From: an uncultured Gemmiger sp.
GTDB lineage: Bacteria > Bacillota > Clostridia > Oscillospirales > Ruminococcaceae
DNA length: 52,155 bases
Direction: 5' to 3'
NCBI GenBank assembly: GCA_944388135.1
Contig: CALXHP010000009.1
Coordinates: 1-52,155 of the forward strand
Position 1 is the stretch's first letter; each line of letters begins with the position of its first letter. Positions 40,800 through 48,648 of the stretch are shown here, piece by piece. Both the position numbers and the translations under genes were made by a program. The notes under the pieces are model-generated. The model was not told the origin of the DNA. It searched no databases and worked only from the letters and a program-made list of their open reading frames with translations.

Positions 40800-42146
40800 A
40801 TGGCAAAGATTGACGTAAACCAATATATGGAACAATGCGGCGTGCGTAAAGCGCGGTTCGGCGGGTATGAGCCGGAGGATGTACGCCAGGCGCTGCGGGC
40901 TCTGTGCAGCGACTATGAGCAGAGTCTGGCCACTGCCAACGCCGAAACCCGTGCGGCCCGGCAGGAAAGCGACGCTCTGCGCCGTCGCTGCCAGACCCTT
41001 TTGGGCCAGAACCAAAATCTGGCAGCCCAGAACGCCACGCTGGCCGGCCAGGCGGATAAGATCTCCCGGCGGCAGGATGATCTGGAAACCCGCTATTCCA
41101 AAGTGCAGGAGCGCAATCATTCCCTGACGGACCAGGTGGCGGTGCTGCGGCTGAAAAACGGTGACCTGACACGGGAAAACAAGGAACTGACCGACCGGGC
41201 CGAGGAAGCTGAGGCAGCTCTGCGCATCAAAGGGCGTGCCCATGACGAAGCCCGCCAGCAGGTGCTGAATGAAAAGGAGAAGGTGCTGGCGGACGCCCGG
41301 GCCGAGGCGGACAAGATCCGCCGGCAGGCAAAAGCCGACGCCGACGCCCTGTTGGCCGAGACCAACCGCAAAGCGGAGGCAATCGACCAGCTGGCCCGGG
41401 AGCAGGCCATCAGCCAGGCACGCAAGATGGTCCAGGCTGCCACCGATGAGACCCGGGAGATCCAGAACGCCCACCGGCTGCGCCTGCAGGATCTGAAGAG
41501 CCGGATCAGTGCCATGGAACAGCAGCGGGACAAGCTGATGGACTTTTTCAGTGAGATGATCGGGGAACTGCAGGAAGCCCAGGACTACGCCCGGCAAAAT
41601 ACCCCCATCGCCCCCTATGACGAGGATGTGACGGAAGTTTCTGCCGAGCCGCGGCTGGACCTGTCGGACAAAGCCGTGGATGCGGCGGCCGCCGCACTGC
41701 CCGTGGCGGAGGAGACCCCCCCGCAGGAGGACGGCAAAACCGACGTGAACTGTGTGGTGGCCCCGGGGCTGGACGATGCCGAGCCGGCGCCGCCCCGCAC
41801 GGTGGAGCTGGTGCCGGAGGAGGAAACCACCCCCTCGGCGGAATATTTCGATACCGAGCCCAAGCAGCAGCCCAGTGACCCGCCGGAGATCGAAGTGCCG
41901 GGGGCCATTTTCTCCTACCCGATTCTGCGGCAGGAGGGGGAGCCTATTCTGGACGAGGAACCGCCTGCCCACGGCCCCCACACCCCGGTGATGCCGGACC
42001 TGAGCGATACCGGGGATGAGGAAGAAGGGGACAGCGGCGACATCCAGATCCTGCCCGAGCGCAAGCCGGAAGAGAACCCCCGCCGCAAGAAGGCGGTGGC
42101 GGCACTGCGCGCGCTGCGCAAGAAAATTTCCCAGACAGAATCATAA
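40800..42146 (+). CDS. DivIVA-like coiled-coil protein with acidic tail
   Basis: A 448-residue protein, first gene of the FHA operon. The N-terminus (MAKIDVNQYMEQCGVRKARF then GYEPEDVRQALRALCSDYEQ) resembles the DivIVA/GpsB membrane-targeting region. Residues 40 to about 265 form a long coiled coil. The C-terminal 180 residues are acidic and proline-rich with many Thr/Ser (EETPPQEDGKTD, VPEEETTPSAEYF), plausible phosphorylation sites for the FHA domains encoded downstream, ending in a basic patch (RRKKAVAALRALRKK). Probably a scaffold at the membrane or septum (inference). ATG 40800 is used in place of TTG 40791 because it suits GGGGG spacing better. Confidence 0.78.
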   Translation: MAKIDVNQYMEQCGVRKARFGGYEPEDVRQALRALCSDYEQSLATANAETRAARQESDALRRRCQTLLGQNQNLAAQNATLAGQADKISRRQDDLETRYSKVQERNHSLTDQVAVLRLKNGDLTRENKELTDRAEEAEAALRIKGRAHDEARQQVLNEKEKVLADARAEADKIRRQAKADADALLAETNRKAEAIDQLAREQAISQARKMVQAATDETREIQNAHRLRLQDLKSRISAMEQQRDKLMDFFSEMIGELQEAQDYARQNTPIAPYDEDVTEVSAEPRLDLSDKAVDAAAAALPVAEETPPQEDGKTDVNCVVAPGLDDAEPAPPRTVELVPEEETTPSAEYFDTEPKQQPSDPPEIEVPGAIFSYPILRQEGEPILDEEPPAHGPHTPVMPDLSDTGDEEEGDSGDIQILPERKPEENPRRKKAVAALRALRKKISQTES

Positions 42147-42165
42147 CGTGAACGGGAGACGGCGT

Positions 42166-43887
42166 GTGAAAACAATCAAATGCGCTTTGTCTGTTGCCTG
42201 TATGCTGGTACTTTGCCTGCTGGCCGGCCTGACCGCGTCGGCCGAAACCACTACCGCCAACAGCGGTGCGGGCAGTTTCCGGGTGGAGCAGATCTATGTG
42301 AATGTGCCGGAGATGGACGTCTTTTTCTACGCGTTGGACGCCGACGGCAATTCCTACACCCCGATGGTGGTGCAGGCGGCGGGACTGGAACTGACGGTGG
42401 GGGACCACAGCCTGGATACCAGTTCCATCGGCCAGGCGGACAGCCCCATCTGTTATCTGGTAGCCCTGGACAACAGTGCAGACATTGACCCGGCGGATTT
42501 CCGGCAGATGAGGGGGGCCATCTGGCAGCTCATCCGCAGCAAAAACGAAAACGACCAGATCGCCATGTATACGCTGGCCGGCGGCACCACCTGTGTGCAG
42601 CCCGCCACGTCGGACAGCAATGCGCTGTATACCGCCCTGGCCGGGATCACCCAGGCCGAAGGGCAGATAGACCTGACGGGAGCGGCAGGTACGGTGGCCG
42701 AAGAGATCAGCCGGGAGTATCAGGCGATGGCGCCCCGCAAAGCGATCTTTATCTGTACCGACGGCAAGCGGATCGTCACCAACCCGGGATTGCTGGCGGG
42801 GCTGCTCACCGACGTGAGCGGCAAACTCAACGTGGCCATGTATACTTTTGTGGGCAGCGGTGCCCCCGACACCCTGGCGGTGCTGAATACCATGTCCGAC
42901 GGGCGGATCATCCCCTGTGCCATGGAGGATATGGGGGCGGAACTGCTGGCCAAACAGCAGTTTTTTGCCTCGGCCCTGGAACTGCGCACCGAGGTGCCGG
43001 AAAGCCTTTACGGGGAACGGCAGGAGATCGTCACCCTGGCGGTGCCCAGCCTGGGCAGTGCGGTAAAAAGCAGCTCTACCGTTTATATGGGATTTCAGAT
43101 GGAGAAACCCCAGGTCACCAAGGTGGAGGTGCTGAACCGCAATACCCTGCGCCTGACGATGAATCAGGCCATCAACGGCAATGCCACCCGGCCCCAGTTT
43201 TACCATGTGGCCACCAATGATGTGTGGAACTGGCGGGTGCCGGTCAAAAAGGTGGAAATCAGCGAGGATGGCCGCACCGTGACTCTGACCACCGGCGACC
43301 TGTACAAAGGGGACTACCATGTGACCCTGAACAAGGTGTCCAGCCGGATGTCCCCTGCCAACGTCAGCACCCTGCGGGAGGAAACCGACTTCTCCATCGC
43401 CGTATGGCCCCGGGACAACGGTTTTTACCTGGCCCGCTTCCGTGTGCCGCTGCTGCTGGCACTGGTGGTGCTGGGGGTGCTGGCTTTCCGTTGGAGCCGC
43501 CTGCGCCGCCGGGACCGCACCGCCGAACAGGCAGCCGAAGCCGAACATCTGCTCACCGCCACCGAAGGGACCGCGGACCTGCCGCGGCGCTGGGTCACCC
43601 TCTTCTGGGCCCGGCGGGGGTCCATTGCGGAGAGCCGCTGGGCCGGTATGGTGGAAAGCAGCCTGATGCTGGGCAGCGATGCCGCCCAGTGCGACCTTTG
43701 TCTGCCGGACCCCAAGGTCCGCCCGCAGCACTGTGTGCTCTGTGTGCGGGGGGAAACCCTGGTGGTACAGACCCTTTCCCCGGAAGCTCCGGTGTTTGTG
43801 AACGGGGAACGTATCGGCGGGGAACACCGCCTGCAGAATAACGATACCCTGCGCCTGGGGCGCACCACCCTCCGGTTGGTGCTGTGA
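42166..43887 (+). CDS. Secreted VWA domain protein with TM anchor and cytoplasmic FHA domain
   Basis: A 573-residue membrane protein starting at GTG 42166 (GGGAG 8 bases before). A signal peptide (1-27, TASAE) is followed by a VWA-type domain at about 90-270 whose MIDAS-like loop reads LDNSAD, not the canonical DxSxS. A beta-sandwich region follows to about 415, then one TM helix at about 425-440 (PLLLALVVLGVLAF), a basic stop and a C-terminal FHA fold at about 490-573. That FHA lacks the usual GR and SxxH residues (it has GS and RPQH) but keeps VNGERIGG, so phosphopeptide binding may be lost. The layout links an outside adhesion/metal domain to an inside signalling domain. Confidence 0.82.
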   Translation: MKTIKCALSVACMLVLCLLAGLTASAETTTANSGAGSFRVEQIYVNVPEMDVFFYALDADGNSYTPMVVQAAGLELTVGDHSLDTSSIGQADSPICYLVALDNSADIDPADFRQMRGAIWQLIRSKNENDQIAMYTLAGGTTCVQPATSDSNALYTALAGITQAEGQIDLTGAAGTVAEEISREYQAMAPRKAIFICTDGKRIVTNPGLLAGLLTDVSGKLNVAMYTFVGSGAPDTLAVLNTMSDGRIIPCAMEDMGAELLAKQQFFASALELRTEVPESLYGERQEIVTLAVPSLGSAVKSSSTVYMGFQMEKPQVTKVEVLNRNTLRLTMNQAINGNATRPQFYHVATNDVWNWRVPVKKVEISEDGRTVTLTTGDLYKGDYHVTLNKVSSRMSPANVSTLREETDFSIAVWPRDNGFYLARFRVPLLLALVVLGVLAFRWSRLRRRDRTAEQAAEAEHLLTATEGTADLPRRWVTLFWARRGSIAESRWAGMVESSLMLGSDAAQCDLCLPDPKVRPQHCVLCVRGETLVVQTLSPEAPVFVNGERIGGEHRLQNNDTLRLGRTTLRLVL

Positions 43888-43911
43888 CCCGGCAGAACAA
43901 GAGGAATCACG

Positions 43912-44388
43912 ATGAAACTGACCAAATGTGAACAGGGGCATTTCTATGACGGGGACAAATATCCCGCCTGCCCCTATTGCAACACCGATCTCCAGACCGA
44001 GACGGCCATCGTGCATACCAGCGAGACGCCTGCCGCCGAAGCCGCCGCTCCCGACGGGCCGGTGGCAGGTTGGCTGGTGGTGCTGGATGGACCCGCCCGG
44101 GGCCGGGATCTGCGCCTGGGTGTGGGCCGCAGCTTTCTGGGGCTGGATGCCGCCGCCACGCCGGTGACTCTGAGCCCCGACGCACCTCTGGGAGCCCGGC
44201 AGGCTGTGGTGGTGTATGATGCCCGGACCGATGCCTTTACGCTGCTGCCCGGTTCCTCCCAGGAACTGTGCTATCTGGGAGACAGGGCGGTTCTGGAAGC
44301 CTGCCCCCTTACCGGCGGGGAAGAGCTGAAACTGGGGGAATCCACGCTGCGGTTCGTGCCGTTCTGTGGCGGCGGATTCCACTGGTAA
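43912..44388 (+). CDS. Zinc-ribbon plus FHA-like protein
   Basis: A 158-residue protein. The N-terminus KCEQGHFYDGDKYPACPYC gives Cys6, His10, Cys20 and Cys23, a short zinc ribbon seen at the start of FHA adaptor proteins in Firmicutes. Residues 50-155 resemble a degenerate FHA domain (LRLGVGRSFLGLD, late ELKLGESTLRFVPF) without the Ser/His and Asn core. Cytoplasmic. It sits 24 bases after the VWA-FHA gene and 12 before the FHA-ABC gene. Likely an adaptor between them (inference). Confidence 0.72.
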   Translation: MKLTKCEQGHFYDGDKYPACPYCNTDLQTETAIVHTSETPAAEAAAPDGPVAGWLVVLDGPARGRDLRLGVGRSFLGLDAAATPVTLSPDAPLGARQAVVVYDARTDAFTLLPGSSQELCYLGDRAVLEACPLTGGEELKLGESTLRFVPFCGGGFHW

Positions 44389-44400
44389 GGAGGTGCTCCT

Positions 44401-45930
44401 GTGCCCAGCGAGATCGTTTTTCTCATCACGGAACAGCGCAACAAACAGCGGATCACCCTGCCTTCCCACCGGGGGGCGTATCGCTTTGGCCGCAGTGCCC
44501 AGTGTGAATATGTGCTGCGCCGTAACAATGTGGGGGACCGTCAGTTCACCATTGCCTGTACCGACGGCCAATGGACCGTTACCGACGATTCCAGCGACTG
44601 CAATACCTGGTACAACAACCGGTACCTGTCGGCGGGGGAGACCTGTGCTCTCCAGCCGGGGGACGTCATCGGGCTGAACACCGACGGCGACGCGGCCACC
44701 CAGGAGATCACCTTCCGGGTGGAGGAGATCCGCCCGGTCCAGGGCAGTGCCGCCGGTCCCCGGCAGGAACAGACCGATGCCGCAGTGTTGCGGGAGGTGG
44801 ATATCCGCCGCAAAAAGCGGGTGCTCATCGGCCGGGGCGATGACTGCGACATCAAACTGGTCAGCGACCGTGTTTCCCGGCATCACTGTGAGGTCCTCTA
44901 CAAGGACGGCCAGTTTGAGGTGCGGGACCTGGGGTCCACCAACGGGACCTATGTGGATGGCGTCCGGGTCAGCCGGGCGGCCCTGCGCAACGGCGCCGTG
45001 ATCAATGTGCCCACCCAGGTGTTCGCCTTTACCGGCGGGCTGCTCCATTACCATGAACACAAAAGCGGCATCAGTGTACAGCTGCTCAACGTCTATAAAA
45101 CGGTGCAGGACCGCAACACAGGCAAGCCCCTGAACATTGTGGACGGCACCAGCCTGGAGATCGAACCCAACAGCTTTGTGGTGCTGGTGGGAGGGTCGGG
45201 CACCGGCAAATCCAGCCTGCTCACCTGCATCACCGGTACGGCGCCCTGCACGTCGGGCAGCGTCCGGTTCGACGGGCTGGAGACCCGGGGCAACCGCAAC
45301 GCCTTTGACGCGGTGCTGGGCTATGTGCCCCAGCGGGATATCATGCACGACAACCTGACGGTGGAACAGAGCCTGGCCTTCACGGCCAAGCTGCGCATCG
45401 CCCACGACGCCAGCCGGGCGGAGATCGCCGCGGCGGTGGCCCATGCCATCGAGGCGGTGGACCTGACCGGCAAGGAAAAAACGCTGATCTCCCAGCTTTC
45501 CGGCGGCCAGAAAAAGCGGGTCTCCATCGCCATGGAACTGCTGGCCAGCCCCCGGCTGCTCATCCTGGACGAGCCCACCAGCGGCCTTTCCCCCGACCTG
45601 GACCGCAGCATGATGGAACTCTGCCGCAAGCTCAGCCATCAGAACTGCACGGTGCTCATGGTCACCCATAATATGTCCAACATCAACCTCTGCGATAAGA
45701 TCGCCTTCCTGGGGGTGGGCGGGGTGCTCTGCTACTACGGCCCGCCCGAACATCTCAACGCCTATTTTGATGTGGAACTGACCAGCGATATCTTTGAAAA
45801 ACTGCGGGTGCCGGAACTGGTGGAACAGTACCGCTGCCAATATTTTACCACGCCGGAGTTCAACCGCCTGGCGGCGGTCTGGCCCGAGGCAGCACAGGAG
45901 GCAGACAAGCGATGCGACCAATCGAATTGA
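44401..45930 (+). CDS. ABC ATPase with two N-terminal FHA domains
   Basis: A 509-residue ATPase starting at GTG 44401 after AAGGAGG. FHA1 (about 1-107) has FGRS but lacks the Ser-x-x-His and Asn residues. FHA2 (about 138-210) is canonical with Gly144-Arg145, Ser159-Arg160-His161-His162 and Asn181-Gly182, so it should bind phosphothreonine. The ABC domain (about 225-455) has Walker A GGSGTGKSS (264-272), signature LSGGQKKRVS (about 366-375) and Walker B LLILDEPTSG, and is closest to the ABCG/White type. The permease follows with 19-base overlap. FHA2 may let a Ser/Thr kinase control transport. No kinase is encoded here. Confidence 0.9.
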   Translation: MPSEIVFLITEQRNKQRITLPSHRGAYRFGRSAQCEYVLRRNNVGDRQFTIACTDGQWTVTDDSSDCNTWYNNRYLSAGETCALQPGDVIGLNTDGDAATQEITFRVEEIRPVQGSAAGPRQEQTDAAVLREVDIRRKKRVLIGRGDDCDIKLVSDRVSRHHCEVLYKDGQFEVRDLGSTNGTYVDGVRVSRAALRNGAVINVPTQVFAFTGGLLHYHEHKSGISVQLLNVYKTVQDRNTGKPLNIVDGTSLEIEPNSFVVLVGGSGTGKSSLLTCITGTAPCTSGSVRFDGLETRGNRNAFDAVLGYVPQRDIMHDNLTVEQSLAFTAKLRIAHDASRAEIAAAVAHAIEAVDLTGKEKTLISQLSGGQKKRVSIAMELLASPRLLILDEPTSGLSPDLDRSMMELCRKLSHQNCTVLMVTHNMSNINLCDKIAFLGVGGVLCYYGPPEHLNAYFDVELTSDIFEKLRVPELVEQYRCQYFTTPEFNRLAAVWPEAAQEADKRCDQSN

Positions 45931-46745
45931 TGAAATTCCTGCGCCAGTTCACCGTGCTGGTGCAGCGCAATCTGCGCCTGATCTGGAATGACAAACTGCT
46001 GCTGGCCAGCCTGGTGCTGCAGGCCCCCTTTATGGTGTTTGTCATCAGCCTGGTGGTGGACCCCAACTGCTTTACCTCCAACCTGGTCAACGTGGGCAGC
46101 CGGACGGCGCTGTTCATCCTCAGCGCCATGGCGGCCTTTATGGGAACGCTGAACTCTTACCGGGAGATCTGCAAAGAGCGGGATATCATCCTGCGGGAAG
46201 CCTCGGTGGGGGTGAACCTGCTGGCGGTGGTGCTCAGCAAGGCCTTTGTGCTGCTTCTGGTGGAGGTCCTCCAGGGGGCCATCCTGACCTTTGGCTTTGT
46301 TACGGTGGTTCACATTCCCCAGAACCACCTGCTGTTTGAGACCGATCTGGAAATTTTCATCACGGTGCTGCTCATGCTCTTTGCCTCCAGTGCCACCGGC
46401 CTGCTGGTCTCTGCCATTTTTAAAAGTGGAGAGACCGCCATCCTGGTGGTGCTGGTCATCATGATCGGTCAGGTGGTGTTCAGCGGCATTATGTTCAACC
46501 TGACGGGGGTGGCCAGCTCCATCGCCACCGTCATCGTCTGCCGCTGGGGGATGGGGGCGCTGGGCGCTTCCACCGACCTGAACAGCCGGCTGGCCTGGCT
46601 GAAAGCCGGGTTCGACGGCCCCATGTACGACGCCACCGTGGCCAACCTGCTGGGATGCTGGCAGATGATGGCCCTGATCTCAGTGGTCTGTATTGTGGCC
46701 GCCTGGCTGGTATTGCAGATTTCCTTTGACCGCAAACAGTCCTGA
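45912..46745 (+). CDS. ABC-2 type permease of the FHA-ABC system
   Basis: A 277-residue membrane protein with six helices in ABC2_membrane order (LLLASLVLQAPFMVFVISLVV, TALFILSAMAAFMGTL, a cytoplasmic FTFGFVTVV block, LMLFASSATGLLVSAIF, LVVLVIMIGQVVFSGIMFNL, and C-terminal MMALISVVCIVAAWLVL). AGGAGG lies before the ATG. The motif YREICKERDIILREA is the coupling-helix region typical of ABCG-like half-transporters. Here the ATPase and membrane parts are separate genes. The complex is probably two copies of each. Export substrate unknown. Confidence 0.87.
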   Translation: MRPIELMKFLRQFTVLVQRNLRLIWNDKLLLASLVLQAPFMVFVISLVVDPNCFTSNLVNVGSRTALFILSAMAAFMGTLNSYREICKERDIILREASVGVNLLAVVLSKAFVLLLVEVLQGAILTFGFVTVVHIPQNHLLFETDLEIFITVLLMLFASSATGLLVSAIFKSGETAILVVLVIMIGQVVFSGIMFNLTGVASSIATVIVCRWGMGALGASTDLNSRLAWLKAGFDGPMYDATVANLLGCWQMMALISVVCIVAAWLVLQISFDRKQS

Positions 46746-46799
46746 CCCGGTGCCGCGCTGCTCCGGCGGCAGAGCCTTTCTATCCTGAACAAAAACAAA

Positions 46800-46845
46800 C
46801 AAGCCCCTGTCCGGCTATGGCCTGGCAGGGGCTTGTGCGTTTTTG
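46800..46845. terminator. Terminator of FHA/VWA/ABC operon
   Basis: ACAAGCCCCTG (46800-46810) pairs with CAGGGGCTTGT (46827-46837), loop 16 bases, then GCGTTTTT. The left flank is A-rich, so it may also end the convergent GntR gene. Confidence 0.85.
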
Positions 46846-46881
46846 TGGGCAGAGAAAGGCGGCGGGGAAGAAAAACGGCCG

Positions 46882-47535
46882 TTACCCTTTGACCGATTCC
46901 AGGTTGATGGGCATAGTCAGGTGCTTGATGATCCGGTTGTAGGCCTGGGAGGTGTCCCCCTGACGCAGGGCCTCCAGAAAATCCCGGTGTTCGTGGAGCG
47001 TTTCCTCCACACGGCCCGAAACGTTCAGCGCCCGCTTGGAAGTCAGGTGGATCAGGTAGAGCAGCCGCTGAAACTGCTGGTCAAACTCGTCGTTTTCGGC
47101 GTAGGCCACCAGCGCCAGGTGAAAGTCGTGGTCGGCCTGGATAAAGGACTCATGGCCGTCGTCGGCGTTCTGGGTGTCCTCCATCTCCTGCAAAAGCATG
47201 TCCAGCTGGCGGATCAGCCGCTGGGCCTTGCGGGAGGTTCGCTCGTTGCAGACCTTGAAGGCGCAGTATCCTTCGATGGCACAGCGCACCTGGATGCTCT
47301 GTTCCATATCCCGTTCGCTGAGGGTGCGGATCTTGAAGCCCCGGCTGGGCACGATGGAGATGTAGCCGTCCTGGCTCAGACACTGCAGGGCCTCCCGCAC
47401 CGGCGTGCGGGAAATGCCCAGCTCGGAGGAGAGCTTTGTCTCGGAATAGAGGATGTCAGGCTCCAGCTTGCCGGAAAGGATGTTCTCTTTAATATGGTTG
47501 TAAGCTTCCTGCTGTAAAAAACTTTTCTCGTTCAT
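46882..47535 (-). CDS. GntR family regulator, FadR/FCD subgroup
   Basis: A 217-residue repressor. The N-terminal winged helix (about 5-75) has the GntR signature YSETKLSSELGISRTPVREAL and GYISIVPSRGFKI. The C-terminal FCD domain (about 80-205) is all helical with the metal-site-type DHDFHLAL, and binds a carboxylate or sugar-acid ligand in related proteins. It is divergent from the cyclase/reductase/YhcH/TRAP genes, so it most likely senses their substrate and controls both promoters. Confidence 0.93.
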   Translation of the reverse strand: MNEKSFLQQEAYNHIKENILSGKLEPDILYSETKLSSELGISRTPVREALQCLSQDGYISIVPSRGFKIRTLSERDMEQSIQVRCAIEGYCAFKVCNERTSRKAQRLIRQLDMLLQEMEDTQNADDGHESFIQADHDFHLALVAYAENDEFDQQFQRLLYLIHLTSKRALNVSGRVEETLHEHRDFLEALRQGDTSQAYNRIIKHLTMPINLESVKG

Positions 47536-47598
47536 CTTTCAACAGTCCGTTTCTGTCTTATATTTTTGCGGAAAAGCGGGATGCAGTTTTCTGCCTTC

Positions 47599-47627
47599 AT
47601 TCTACAATCAAATCAAGCTTTCGTCAA
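47599..47627 (-). promoter_or_regulatory. Promoter of gntR-type gene
   Basis: On the minus strand TTGACG (47627-47622) and TAGAAT (47604-47599) are 17 bases apart, upstream of the regulator start at 47535. Confidence 0.75.
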
Positions 47628-47694
47628 GCAAGGCCCACTGGATTTTTGTGGAAAACGTCGTAAAACGGGTTTTAACTTTGTGAAAGAGTGACAA

Positions 47695-47728
47695 TTGACG
47701 GGATACCGGTATTGCGGCATACTGGTAT
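47695..47728 (+). promoter_or_regulatory. Catabolic operon promoter with paired palindromic operators
   Basis: TTGACG (47695-47700) and CATACT (47718-47723) are 17 bases apart. ATACCGGTAT (47703-47712, a perfect palindrome) and ATACTGGTAT (47719-47728) repeat with a 16-base period, the first in the spacer and the second over the -10. This is the expected position for GntR/FadR repression. Confidence 0.65.
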
Positions 47729-47789
47729 ACAGAAAAGGGGGGCGCCCCCTAAGAAAGAACCACACAGCACCAAAATCAGGAGGTAAATC

Positions 47790-48479
47790 ATGAGCGTTTA
47801 TACCATGGGCAACCTGCGCATCGTCGATCTGACCAAGCAGCTGGACCCCAAGACCGAGACCCGCCGCTGCCATCTGTACCGTTTCAACACCGGCGGCCCC
47901 ATCCCCGACTTCCACACCATCATGGACCTGACCAGCCATCTGGGCACCCACTGCGAATGCCCCTACCATCACGATGACAACTGGCCCAGCGTGGCGGACC
48001 TGCCCCTGACCACCTTTATGGGCCGCGCCATCTACGTGGACTTCAAGGATACCGTGGCTCCCCGCAGCCACATCACCGCGGCTGACCTGGACCGCGCCAC
48101 TGCCGGCAAGCTGCAGGAAGGCGATATCGTCATCATCGACTCCTCCTACAAGCTGACCCCCTTCACCGAGGCCACCAACACCGACGCCGACCAGCGCCTG
48201 CTGGTAGGCAAGGAGAGCGCCGAGTGGTTCCGTGACCACAAGGTCAAGTGCGTCGGCTTCGGCGACGGCGTCTCCATCGAGAACAGCAACGAGGACGTCA
48301 AGCCCTTCCATGACATCCTGATGGCTGAGAACATCGTCTTCCTGGAGGTTTTGCAGAACCTGGAAGAGCTCACCACCGACGTGTTCTTCATGAGCTACTC
48401 TCCGCTGCCCATCAAGGGCCTGGATTCCTGCCCCATCCGCGCTTACGCCATCGAGGGTCTGACCGAGTTCTCCAAATAA
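47790..48479 (+). CDS. Cyclase family metal-dependent hydrolase
   Basis: A 229-residue member of the cyclase/kynurenine-formamidase-like family (PF04199), cytoplasmic amidohydrolases that open lactams, isatin or formamides. The metal motif HxGTHxDxPxH is present as HLGTHCECPYH (50-60) with Glu in place of Asp, and DFHTIMDLTSHLGTH precedes it. The AGGAGG-like site and first place in a GntR-controlled operon mean it probably acts on a small ring-containing or N-acyl substrate used for growth. Substrate unknown. Codons are strongly optimised. Confidence 0.87.
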   Translation: MSVYTMGNLRIVDLTKQLDPKTETRRCHLYRFNTGGPIPDFHTIMDLTSHLGTHCECPYHHDDNWPSVADLPLTTFMGRAIYVDFKDTVAPRSHITAADLDRATAGKLQEGDIVIIDSSYKLTPFTEATNTDADQRLLVGKESAEWFRDHKVKCVGFGDGVSIENSNEDVKPFHDILMAENIVFLEVLQNLEELTTDVFFMSYSPLPIKGLDSCPIRAYAIEGLTEFSK

Positions 48480-48506
48480 GCGGGAACCCCCGAACTGAAT
48501 CAAGAA

Positions 48507-48605
48507 AGTACAAGACATCGTGCTCCAAATCCGTATAGGATCGTTTTTGGTAGACCATGCCCGTGCAGTCCATACCGGGCTGCCGGGAGTCTTGTACTCT
48601 TTTTT
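48507..48605 (+). ncRNA. Candidate three-way-junction RNA with built-in terminator
   Basis: A perfect 10-bp outer stem, AGTACAAGAC (48507-48516) with GTCTTGTACT (48589-48598), encloses 72 nt with two inner hairpins, ATCC/GGAT (48529-48541) and GCCCG/CGGGC (48559-48580). CTTTTTTT follows the outer stem. The shape, two hairpins on a closing stem that is itself followed by a T run, is that of an intercistronic riboregulator or a processed small RNA, not a plain terminator. I match it to no known class. Confidence 0.5.
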
Positions 48606-48648
48606 TGGCAAATTTTGGGCAAAATAGCAAAAAACGGAGGAATACACC

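Noticed and set aside
41944-45921. A 1325-codon minus-strand open frame across the FHA operon
   Set aside because: Its translation is Gly/His/Gln/Val-rich with no motif, and it is exactly antisense to four well-supported genes. Long shadows are expected at this GC content.
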